Source: Nocardia sp. (GTDB lineage Bacteria > Actinomycetota > Actinomycetes > Mycobacteriales > Mycobacteriaceae). Taken from it: a DNA stretch of 36,783 nt. Under the pieces are notes generated by a model, which searched no databases, was not told the origin of the DNA, and saw nothing but the letters and a program-made list of their open reading frames with translations. Positions 8,853 to 16,085 of this stretch are shown piece after piece (position 1 is the first letter of the stretch; the number at the start of each line of letters is the position of its first letter). Made by a program: the position numbers and the translations under genes. The stretch is taken from contig NZ_JAODNK010000206.1 in NCBI RefSeq assembly GCF_025465275.1, positions 1 to 36,783 on the forward strand, read 5' to 3'.

Positions 8853-10172
8853 GTGCTTTCCGCCCTAGTACCGGCTATCCGGACTCCGGATCTACGGCGG
8901 AAGATTCTCCTCACGCTCGGACTGCTCGCGCTGGTTCGTCTCGGCGCGATACTTCCGTCACCCGGCGTCGACTACAAGGCGGTGCGAGACTGCATCGATA
9001 TCGCGTCCGGCAGCGACTCCGGCGGTGTCTATCAGCTCATCAATCTCTTCTCCGGCGGTGCGCTGCTACAGCTTTCGATCTTCGCGATCGGCATCATTCC
9101 GTACGTCACCGCGAGCATCATCACCCAACTGCTGACCGTGGTGATCCCGCGGTTCGAGGAACTGCGCAAGGAGGGCCAAGTCGGTCAGAACAAGATCACG
9201 CAGTACACCCGGTACCTGGCCGTCGCGCTGGCGGTCCTGCAAGCATCGACCCTGGTGGCGCTGGCCGGGCACGGCCAGCTACTGCGCGGGTGCGCCAAGG
9301 ATGTGCTGGCCGACAACTCGCTCTTCAGCATGATCAGCATTGTGCTGGTCATGACCGCGGGCGCCGCGCTGGTCATGTGGTTCGGCGAGCTGATCACCGA
9401 GCGCGGCATCGGTAATGGCATGTCGCTCTTGATCTTTGCCGGAATCGCGGCTCGCATCCCGTCCCAGGGCAAGGCGATTCTGGACAGCAAAGGTGTGCTG
9501 ATGCTGGCCGGAATCGGCGTCACGGTATTCCTGACCATCGTGGGTGTGATCTTCATCGAGCAGGGCCAGCGCCGAATTCCGGTGCAGTACGCCAAACGCG
9601 TGGTGGGCCGGAAGATGTACGGCGGTTCGTCGACCTATCTGCCGCTGAAGGTCAATCAAGCCGGTGTCATCCCGGTGATCTTCGCGTCGTCGCTGTTGTC
9701 GCTGCCGAATATGCTGACGCAGTTGACCCAGAAGACTTCGGGCAATCCGCCCGAGTGGCAGCAACTCATTCAGAAGTACCTGGTCAACCCGAGCAACCCG
9801 GTGTACGTCGCGATCTACTTCGCGCTCATCGTGTTCTTCACCTACTTCTACGTCGCGATCACCTTCAATCCGCAGGAACGCGCGGACGAAATGAAGAAGT
9901 TCGGCGGCTTCATCCCGGCCTATCGCCCCGGTAAACCCACCGCGGACTACCTCAACTACGTCCTCAGCCGGATCACCCTGCCCGGTTCGATCTACCTCGG
10001 TGCCGTCGCCGTACTGCCGAACCTGCTGCTGCACTTCGGCGGTACCAACACGACCCAGACCCTGGCGCTCGGCGGTACCTCGGTACTGATCGTGGTGAGC
10101 GTCGGCCTCGATACCGTCAAACAGATCGAGAGCCAACTGCTGAACAGGAATTACGAAGGGTTCCTCCGCTGA
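8853..10172 (+). CDS. secY: Preprotein translocase subunit SecY, in an unusual location
   Basis: A GTG start follows AGGAGG (8843-8848). The 439-residue product is a complete SecY: N-terminal LRRKILLTLGLLALVRLGA, plug/TM2a region SGGALLQLSIFAIGIIPYVTASII, TM4-5 ITERGIGNGMSLLIF, cytoplasmic loop GQRRIPVQYAKRVVGRKMYGG, and C5 loop FNPQERADEMKKFGGFIPAYRPGK, ending NYEGFLR. It forms the membrane pore of the Sec translocon with SecE and SecG and docks SecA and ribosomes. In actinobacteria secY normally lies between rplO and adk-map; here neither is present. It is therefore either a second copy or a relocated single copy. It is followed after 17 bp by a response-regulator gene. Confidence 0.95.
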   Translation: MLSALVPAIRTPDLRRKILLTLGLLALVRLGAILPSPGVDYKAVRDCIDIASGSDSGGVYQLINLFSGGALLQLSIFAIGIIPYVTASIITQLLTVVIPRFEELRKEGQVGQNKITQYTRYLAVALAVLQASTLVALAGHGQLLRGCAKDVLADNSLFSMISIVLVMTAGAALVMWFGELITERGIGNGMSLLIFAGIAARIPSQGKAILDSKGVLMLAGIGVTVFLTIVGVIFIEQGQRRIPVQYAKRVVGRKMYGGSSTYLPLKVNQAGVIPVIFASSLLSLPNMLTQLTQKTSGNPPEWQQLIQKYLVNPSNPVYVAIYFALIVFFTYFYVAITFNPQERADEMKKFGGFIPAYRPGKPTADYLNYVLSRITLPGSIYLGAVAVLPNLLLHFGGTNTTQTLALGGTSVLIVVSVGLDTVKQIESQLLNRNYEGFLR

Positions 10173-10189
10173 AACTACAGTCGGACGGT

Positions 10190-11095
10190 ATGGCCACGAC
10201 TCCCTCGACCCGCCCGCTGCTTCGGGCCGCGTCCTCACTCGCGCTCGCCATCACCGCGGCGACGCTGTCGGTCGGCGGCACGATCAGCGACGAACCGATC
10301 GCTGCTCATGTCGAGGTCACCGGCCTCGTGGATCGGCAGCCGGCAGCCATCGAGGCCTCCGCGCACTCGACGATTTCAGTACTGATCGCGGACGACCACA
10401 TCGTCTTTCGGTCAGGCGTGCGAGCGGTCATCGGCACCCAGCCGGATATCGAATGCGTCGCAGAGGTCGGCGACGGGGCCGCTGCCATACGCGAAATCCA
10501 GCGACTCCAACCCGACGTTGCCCTGGTCTGCCTCGATATGCCCGGTCTCGACTACTCGGCTCCCGGCGCACCGACCTCGGTATTCGGCGATACGACCCAG
10601 ATCCTCACCTTCACCAATTGCGAGTCCGATGAAAACCTGTACCGCGCAATGTGTCTCGGCGCCAGCGGATTCCTCACCAAGACGCTGCCGTCCGAGGGTC
10701 TGGTCGCCGCCATCCGGACCGCGGCACGCGGCGACGCGCTGATCGATCCGGGCTTGACCCGCCGCCTGATGGCGCGGCTGACCGCCGGAATCGAGCCGTT
10801 CCCCGCCGCCCCGGAAGTCGAAACCCTCACCGCCCGTGAACATCAGGTCCTGCTCCTGATCGCCAACGCCTACACGAATCCCGAAATCGCCCGCACCCTC
10901 GGCGTCGGCGAACAGACGGTCAAAACCCATGTATCGAACGTCCTGGCCAAACTCGGTGTCCGCGACCGCGTACACGCCGCGGTCTACGCCCACACCCGCC
11001 GCATCGTCCCGCGCGAACCCCATCCCGTATCGGACGCATCGTTATCGCCCCGGCACGAGCTGCCACAGAACCCTGCGAACTGGAACATGTTCTAG
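10190..11095 (+). CDS. LuxR-family (NarL-type) response regulator with hydrophobic N-terminal extension
   Basis: The ATG at 10190 gives 301 residues. Residues 61-180 form a receiver domain: acidic pair Asp68/Asp69, phospho-acceptor Asp116 (VCLDMPG), Thr140 and Lys164 (FLTKT). Residues about 218-275 form a LuxR helix-turn-helix (LTAREHQVLLLIANAYTNPE, VGEQTVKTHVSNVLAKLGV). The first 60 residues are unusual: a basic start and a hydrophobic run (residues 10-30, LRAASSLALAITAATLSVGG) that resembles a signal peptide. An alternative GTG start at 10328 would give a 256-residue protein without it. No sensor kinase is adjacent. The distance to secY is only 17 bp, so co-transcription is likely. Confidence 0.85.
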   Translation: MATTPSTRPLLRAASSLALAITAATLSVGGTISDEPIAAHVEVTGLVDRQPAAIEASAHSTISVLIADDHIVFRSGVRAVIGTQPDIECVAEVGDGAAAIREIQRLQPDVALVCLDMPGLDYSAPGAPTSVFGDTTQILTFTNCESDENLYRAMCLGASGFLTKTLPSEGLVAAIRTAARGDALIDPGLTRRLMARLTAGIEPFPAAPEVETLTAREHQVLLLIANAYTNPEIARTLGVGEQTVKTHVSNVLAKLGVRDRVHAAVYAHTRRIVPREPHPVSDASLSPRHELPQNPANWNMF

Positions 11096-11108
11096 GTACC
11101 GTCATCGC

Positions 11109-11527
11109 ATGAGCAAGACCGAGTCGATCGCGCGTGTCGGCATCGCCCACATCCTCACCTTCGGGGCGGGGTGCTGGGCGTGATCATGTTCTGGGCAATC
11201 CGGCTGACCGGTAATTGGCTCTACGTGTTTCCTGGTCTGCACCACGAGGACTGGCGCTATCCGATGCTTCGGTTGCGGCACCCGAATTACTTCGGCGAGT
11301 TCACCTTCTGGCTCTCACTCGGGCTCTTCGGCCTGGCCGCCGCCCCGCACGACTGGTGGTGGGTGTTCCTCGGTGCGATCGCCTTGTGCGCGATGTTCCA
11401 GGGGGCGAGCATCCCGATGATGGAGAAGCGCAGCCTCGAACGCAGGCCGGACTACCAGGATGTGATCGACCGGGTACCGCGCTTCGTTCCGCGTCCCCCA
11501 CGCAAGGAAAGGGTGCATGCAGCGTGA
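11109..11527 (+). pseudogene. Decayed DUF1295 / steroid 5-alpha-reductase-like membrane protein
   Basis: An N-terminal piece (MSKTESIARVGIAHILTFGAG) starts at the ATG at 11109, then stops at 11183; the matching continuation lies in another frame from about 11171 (VIMFWAIRLTGNWLYVFPGLHHEDWRYPM). That frame runs straight into RHPNYFGEFTFW and PMMEKRSLERRPDYQDVIDR. In intact DUF1295 proteins (about 260-300 residues) the first two blocks are some 70 residues apart and DWRYPM and RHPNYFGE some 100 residues apart. I therefore read it as a gene with a frameshift and two internal deletions. The 118-residue C-terminal frame may still be translated, and its stop overlaps the next start by GTGA. Confidence 0.72.
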
Positions 11528-12633
11528 GCCGCCCTCGTATTCTGGTCGCGGGTCTCGGCGACACCGGTCTGCTGACAGCCATTCATCTCTCGAAACATGC
11601 TGATGTGGTCGGCATTTCGAGCAAGCCGGGCCTGGTCAGTGGTCAAGAACTGGGTTTGCGCCTGTCCCGCCCGCGCGAGTGGGCCCGCGACTACTGGGTG
11701 TCCTTCGATCGCTATCACCGGCTCGATCCGGTGCGAACCGTGCACGGCAGGTTGACACGATCGGACCTCGCGGCACGTCGGGTCCACCTCACCGGACCCG
11801 ACGGCGCCACCGCCACCGAGCCGTACGACGTGCTGGTGATCGCGACGGGCGTGACAAACGGCTTCTGGCGGCGGCCGGACCTACAGACCCGCGACCAGGT
11901 CGCCGCTGCCATCGCCGCGGATCACGAACGACTCGCGGCCGCCGACTCGGTGATCGTTCTCGGCGGCGGGGCCGCTGCCGTGAGCGGCGCCCTGAATGTG
12001 GCCACCACCTGGCCGGACAAACGAGTAGACCTGTATTTCCCTGGTGAGCGCGCACTTTCACACCACCATGGCAAGGTCTGGAGCATGCTGAGCACACGAC
12101 TCGAACGCCTCGGTGTCGGATTGCACCCACAACACCGCGCGGAGATCCCGGACGGATTCGGCTGCGACGAGATCACCAGCGGAAAGGTCGAGTGGAGTAC
12201 CGGGCAGTCAGCGAGCAATGCCGCTGCCGTGCTCTGGACGGTCGGCCGGGTCACTCCGAACACGACATGGCTGCCGGACGAGCTCCTCGACGACGACGGT
12301 TTCGTCGTAGTCGACGAGTATCTCCGTGTCCCCGGCGCGCCGGGCCTGTACGCAATCGGAGACGTAGCCGCGACCGACCCACTACGGACATCGGCCAGAA
12401 GCCGCGCCGATACCCTTCTGGCACACAACATTCAGGCCGACCTGAACGGCGGAACACCGAAACCGTTCAAACCGGCAGCCCGACGATGGGGTTCGGTGGT
12501 GGGCACCCAGCGCAACACCCTGGAGATATTCACCCCGGGCGGTCAAGCCTTCCGAATCCCGGCGTGGTCACTGCTGCAACCAGCCATCGTGCGGCGAGGC
12601 ATATACGGCGGGGTCAGAAGACCGGTCAATTGA
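11524..12633 (+). CDS. FAD-dependent pyridine nucleotide-disulfide oxidoreductase (NDH-2/AIF-like)
   Basis: The likely start is the GTG at 11524, which overlaps the preceding stop (GTGA) and gives 369 residues. The N-terminus RILVAGLGDTGLLTAIHL is a Rossmann FAD-binding fold, although the usual GxGxxG is GLGDTG. VLVIATGVTNGFW marks the end of the first FAD section, VIVLGGGAAAVSGAL the NAD(P)H-binding fold, and GLYAIGDVAATDP the second FAD contact. There is no redox-active CxxxxC pair, so it is closer to type II NADH dehydrogenases or AIF-like ferredoxin reductases than to thioredoxin reductase. Electron acceptor unknown. It may be expressed with the decayed DUF1295 frame. Confidence 0.87.
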   Translation: MSRPRILVAGLGDTGLLTAIHLSKHADVVGISSKPGLVSGQELGLRLSRPREWARDYWVSFDRYHRLDPVRTVHGRLTRSDLAARRVHLTGPDGATATEPYDVLVIATGVTNGFWRRPDLQTRDQVAAAIAADHERLAAADSVIVLGGGAAAVSGALNVATTWPDKRVDLYFPGERALSHHHGKVWSMLSTRLERLGVGLHPQHRAEIPDGFGCDEITSGKVEWSTGQSASNAAAVLWTVGRVTPNTTWLPDELLDDDGFVVVDEYLRVPGAPGLYAIGDVAATDPLRTSARSRADTLLAHNIQADLNGGTPKPFKPAARRWGSVVGTQRNTLEIFTPGGQAFRIPAWSLLQPAIVRRGIYGGVRRPVN

Positions 12634-12639
12634 TGTGTG

Positions 12640-12748
12640 CCGCAGCATTGTTCACTGCGGATCACCTTACGGCGGCATGCCGGAGATCGCTCCGACTATT
12701 GCCGTTCACCGAAACCCACAGCGGCACGCGATGACACGCGGGCTGTGG
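12640..12748. terminator. Possible bidirectional terminator region between convergent genes
   Basis: The 147-bp gap between the convergent oxidoreductase and monooxygenase genes holds two inverted repeats: CCGCAG (12640-12645) with CTGCGG (12655-12660), and CCACAGC (12716-12722) with GCTGTGG (12742-12748). Neither is followed by a T-tract, so this is suggestive only. Confidence 0.3.
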
Positions 12749-12780
12749 TGGCCGAGACTATTCCGGCCGCTGGACTCGGG

Positions 12781-13920
12781 TTATTCGTTTGCGGTGGCGA
12801 GGGTGCCGGTGAAGAGGTCGATCAGGCCGAAGGGGGCGCGGGCGCCCAAGCAGAGGTCGAGGATTTCGTGGGCGTCTGCGTAGAAGGACTCGCTGCGGGG
12901 GAAGAGGGCGGCTTCGTAGGTGGTGAGGGCGGCTTCGATGTTGTCGGGGTGCGCGGCGATGGCCATTGCCAGTTCGGCGCCGTCGAGCATGGCCAGGTTG
13001 GCGCCGTCGCCGGATGGCGGCATCAGGTGTGCGGCGTCGCCGAGGAGGGTTACGCCGGGGACGCGGTCCCAGTGGTGGCCGTCGGGGAGGGTGTGGATCA
13101 TGCGCGGGACCGGTGCCGTTTCGCCGGCGGTGATCAGTGCGGTGAGTTCTGGTGCCCAGCCTTCGAATTCGGCCGCCAGTCGGGCAGTGGCGGCTGCGGC
13201 GTCGGTGAAGTCGATGCCGGCGATCCACTCGGCGGAGCGGTTCAGCTGGACGTATGTGTGCAGGATGTCCCCTGCCTCGCGATGCACGGTGATCCCCTTT
13301 CCGGGGGTCAGCGCGTACATTGCGCCGACGCCAACCGCTGCGGCCGTCGCGGGGTGCCGCTCGTCGACGTCGTACAGGTAGGTCTCGATGAAGGTCGTGC
13401 CGATGTACTCGACCTTGGCGTCGGAGAGCAGCGGGCGGACCTTCGACCAGGCGCCGTCGGCGCCGACGAGGAGGTTGCTGGTCGCGGTCGAGCCGTCGGC
13501 GAAGGTCAGTTCGTGCCGACCATCGCCGAGGGGCTGGACCGCGGTGACCTTGTGTCCCCACTGGACCGTTCCGTCGGGCAGGGAGTCGAGCAGGATCTGG
13601 CGCAGGTCGCCGCGGAGCACCTCGGGACGGGCTGCCGTGCCGTCGTCGGGGTCATCGTGCAGCAGCGCGCCATTCGGATCGAGCACGCGGACCGCCTCGG
13701 CGCCTTCGTGGATGATCGCGCGGAATTCGTCGGTGAGGCCGGCTGCCGCGAGGGCGAACTGCCCGTCTTCCTTATGAATGTCGAGCTGGCCGCCCTGGGT
13801 ACGGGCCGCCGCAGAGGGATCCGCCTCGTAGATCGTCGACGGGATGCCGTGGACGTGCAGGACGCGGGCGAGGGTGAGTCCTCCGAGCCCGGCGCCGATG
13901 ATTGCGATTTCGGTGGTCAT
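12781..13920 (-). CDS. TetX-like FAD-dependent monooxygenase
   Basis: The 379-residue protein starts at an ATG with AAAGGAACCACC upstream. It has the flavin-binding GAGLGG motif at 9-14, the TetX-like sequence GGQLDIHKEDGQFAL (compare GGTLDLHKGSGQ in TetX), LRGDLRQILLDSL, and the second FAD motif LLGDAAHLMPPSGDGAN. Family members hydroxylate aromatic or polyketide substrates with NAD(P)H and O2; TetX inactivates tetracyclines, but many actinobacterial relatives act on other compounds, so resistance should not be assumed. It is divergent from a TetR repressor, with three operator-like palindromes between them, which suggests induction by its substrate. Confidence 0.9.
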   Translation of the reverse strand: MTTEIAIIGAGLGGLTLARVLHVHGIPSTIYEADPSAAARTQGGQLDIHKEDGQFALAAAGLTDEFRAIIHEGAEAVRVLDPNGALLHDDPDDGTAARPEVLRGDLRQILLDSLPDGTVQWGHKVTAVQPLGDGRHELTFADGSTATSNLLVGADGAWSKVRPLLSDAKVEYIGTTFIETYLYDVDERHPATAAAVGVGAMYALTPGKGITVHREAGDILHTYVQLNRSAEWIAGIDFTDAAAATARLAAEFEGWAPELTALITAGETAPVPRMIHTLPDGHHWDRVPGVTLLGDAAHLMPPSGDGANLAMLDGAELAMAIAAHPDNIEAALTTYEAALFPRSESFYADAHEILDLCLGARAPFGLIDLFTGTLATANE

Positions 13921-13965
13921 GGTGGTTCCTTTCGTGTCGCGGCCTGCCGGTCACCCGGTCGGCCC

Positions 13966-13980
13966 TGGAATGCTGTTCCA
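13966..13980. promoter_or_regulatory. Operator-like palindrome 1 of 3 (TetR site)
   Basis: TGGAATGCTGTTCCA matches the TGGAAC-N3-GTTCCA pattern of the two neighbouring sites with one imperfect position per arm. It lies 46 bp upstream of the monooxygenase start, probably inside its transcribed leader. Confidence 0.6.
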
Positions 13981-13988
13981 CAACAGTC

Positions 13989-14003
13989 TGGAACAACGTT
14001 CCA
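13989..14003. promoter_or_regulatory. Operator-like palindrome 2 of 3 (TetR site)
   Basis: TGGAACAACGTTCCA is a perfect 6-3-6 inverted repeat. On the minus strand it fills the spacer between a TTGACA -35 (14013-14008) and a CAGACT -10 (13990-13985), 17 bp apart, so binding here should block transcription of the monooxygenase. Confidence 0.75.
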
Positions 14004-14015
14004 AGATTGTCAAGC

Positions 14016-14030
14016 TGGAACGTCGTTCCA
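14016..14030. promoter_or_regulatory. Operator-like palindrome 3 of 3 (TetR site)
   Basis: TGGAACGTCGTTCCA is a perfect 7-1-7 inverted repeat. On the plus strand it lies between a TTGTCA -35 (14007-14012) and a GATATG-like -10 (14031-14036), 21 bp upstream of the TetR start, which fits autorepression. Confidence 0.75.
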
Positions 14031-14051
14031 GATATGTGTCACAATGGCCGC

Positions 14052-14720
14052 ATGGCACCCAGGACGCGTCGTACCGAGCGACGAGAGGAACCGCTCTCCC
14101 GCGAGCGCATCGTCGAGGCCGCGATCGAAATCCTCGACACCGACGGTGAGAGCGCGCTGACCTTCCGCGCCCTCACCGCGCGCCTGGCAACGGGAGCCGG
14201 GGCGATCTACTGGCACGTCGCGAACAAGAACGAACTACTCACCGCGACCACCAACGACGTCATCGCCCGTGTCGTGACCGATGTGGTCAGCGATGCCGAC
14301 CCGCGGGAGGCGATCCGGACCATTGCCCTCGGGGTGTTCGACACGATCGACGCACACCCCTGGGTCGGCACCCAACTCTCCAGTGAGCCTTGGCAATCCG
14401 CGACATTGCAGATCTTCGAAGGCATCGGCGGGCAACTCCAGGCGCTCGGCGTTCCCGAACGCGCGCAGTTCGACTCCGCGTCCGCGCTCGTGAACTACAT
14501 CCTCGGCCTCGCCGGACAGTACGCCGCGGGCGCTCGCCTGCTCGCGCGCGATACGGATCGATCAGCCTTCCTCGCGGCCGTCGCCGCACGATGGGCCCAT
14601 GACCCCGAGAAGTACCCGTTCATGAATCAGATGGCGATACAGCTGCGCGACCACGACGATCGCGAGCAATTCCTGGCCGGCATCGACCTCATCCTGGCCG
14701 GCATAGGAACCGTCCGATAG
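14052..14720 (+). CDS. TetR-family repressor (TetR C-terminal-like), divergent from TetX-like gene
   Basis: The ATG at 14052 gives 222 residues; longer in-frame starts would run through the operators. The N-terminal helix-turn-helix spans about residues 15-62 (RIVEAAIEILDTDGESALTF, GAGAIYWHVANKNELL). The longer helical ligand domain follows, with no recognisable specificity. The divergent arrangement and the three shared palindromes indicate that it represses both itself and the monooxygenase, being released by an aromatic or polyketide-like ligand. The NtaA-like gene begins 57 bp after its stop and might be read through. Confidence 0.9.
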   Translation: MAPRTRRTERREEPLSRERIVEAAIEILDTDGESALTFRALTARLATGAGAIYWHVANKNELLTATTNDVIARVVTDVVSDADPREAIRTIALGVFDTIDAHPWVGTQLSSEPWQSATLQIFEGIGGQLQALGVPERAQFDSASALVNYILGLAGQYAAGARLLARDTDRSAFLAAVAARWAHDPEKYPFMNQMAIQLRDHDDREQFLAGIDLILAGIGTVR

Positions 14721-14777
14721 GGCGGGTTTCGTTCACGGCGAAGGTAATCATCGTCGTTCCGCTGCGGGCGTCCTAGC

Positions 14778-16085
14778 GTGGAAGGAATGGGTGACGCACG
14801 GCGGCGGCCGTTGAAAACGGTTACGGGAGTGAGTGGTTCGGCGGATGTGTATGCGGACGCGCTGGATCCGGGGCGGTCGACGGTGGCGTCGGCAATCGAG
14901 ATCGCGAAGCTCGCGGAGGCCAATAGGTTCGATGCCCTATTCGCTGCCGACCTGCTCAGTTTCGGGGCGCAAGGGGCGATCGGCGCGCAGGAGCCATTGA
15001 TTTTCCTGGCCGCGCTGAGCGCGGTGACCAGCCATGTCGGGTTGATCGCCACCGTGACGACAACCTTCCACCATCCCTACAATCTGGCCCGGCTGTTCGG
15101 GACGCTCGATCACGTCAGCAATGGACGCGCCGCCTGGAATGCGGTCACCTCATCGCTCGGCGAGGAGAACTACGGTGATCAGGATCTGCCGAGCCCGGAG
15201 GAGCGGTACGAGCGGGCGACGGAGTCGATCGAGATCGTCAATGCCCTGTTCGACAGTTGGCGGCCGGGTGCGCTGACGCCGAATGGACACGGCGGAGCGG
15301 TGCTGGATCCGACCCTGGTTCATCCAATTGATCACGCGGGCAAGAACTTCACGGTGCGCGGCCCGCTGAATATCCCGCCGCTGCCGCAACGGCGACCGGT
15401 GCAGTTCCAGGCCGGTCAGTCCGAGGCCGGTATCGAGCTCGGGGCGCGGTTCGCCGAGGTCGTCTTCACCTCGCTGCCGACGCTCGAGGATGCGGTGACC
15501 TATACGAAGAAGATTCGTTCGCGGGCAACCGAATTGGGACGGTCGGAGGAGCTCCCGCTGATCATGAGCTCCTTCCACGCGACCTACGGCGCCTCCGAGG
15601 ACGAGGTGCGCCGGCGGGTGCGTGAGCGCGACGAAGCCACCGATTTCGAGGCCGGGCGACTCGCCCTGGCCGATATGCTCGGCGGCGGAATCGATCTCGC
15701 CGACCTCCCACTGGATCAGCCGATCCCGGAACGACTACTCCCCGATGTGCAGTCGGTGCAGCGACGACGCGGCCGCGTGGAAATCTTCAGCGCCTTCGCC
15801 AGATCCGGAAAAACCCTGCGCGAGTTGATCATCGTCGCCAAGGACACCGGCCACTGGGCCGCCGCAGGCACCCCCGAACAGCTCGCCGACACCATCGCCG
15901 AACGCTATGACGCAGGCGTACTCGACGTCATCTCCCTCGGCGGCCTGACCGACCCCCGCACCCGGGACTTCCTGCTGAACGGCCTCCTCCCGGAACTTCG
16001 CCGCCGCAATATCGTCGGCAACGACTACGTCGGCGCGACCTTCCGCGACAACCTCGAACTGCCGCCACTCCCACCCGTCGGATAA
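14778..16085 (+). CDS. LLM-class flavin-dependent monooxygenase (NtaA/SnaA/DszA family)
   Basis: This 435-residue protein carries the family hallmark TVTTTFHHPYNLARLFGTLD followed by HVSNGRAAWNAVTS, and later QAGQSEAGIELGARFAEVVF. Members use FMNH2 supplied by a separate reductase to oxidise substrates such as nitrilotriacetate, EDTA, dibenzothiophene sulfone or pristinamycin IIB. No flavin reductase is adjacent. The N-terminus is atypical: the usual first strand with a GHH and a WRHP-like motif is not seen, and the sequence enters the fold at VASAIEIAKLAEANRFDALF. Start uncertain: GTG at 14778 or ATG at 14787. Its 3' end overlaps the convergent LysR gene by 61 bp. Confidence 0.85.
   Translation: MEGMGDARRRPLKTVTGVSGSADVYADALDPGRSTVASAIEIAKLAEANRFDALFAADLLSFGAQGAIGAQEPLIFLAALSAVTSHVGLIATVTTTFHHPYNLARLFGTLDHVSNGRAAWNAVTSSLGEENYGDQDLPSPEERYERATESIEIVNALFDSWRPGALTPNGHGGAVLDPTLVHPIDHAGKNFTVRGPLNIPPLPQRRPVQFQAGQSEAGIELGARFAEVVFTSLPTLEDAVTYTKKIRSRATELGRSEELPLIMSSFHATYGASEDEVRRRVRERDEATDFEAGRLALADMLGGGIDLADLPLDQPIPERLLPDVQSVQRRRGRVEIFSAFARSGKTLRELIIVAKDTGHWAAAGTPEQLADTIAERYDAGVLDVISLGGLTDPRTRDFLLNGLLPELRRRNIVGNDYVGATFRDNLELPPLPPVG

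Noticed and set aside
12637..14160. 507-residue plus-strand frame
   Set aside because: It is fully antisense to the TetX-like monooxygenase and runs through the operators; its translation is repetitive in Gly/Val/Asp as expected from the complementary strand and has no domain.
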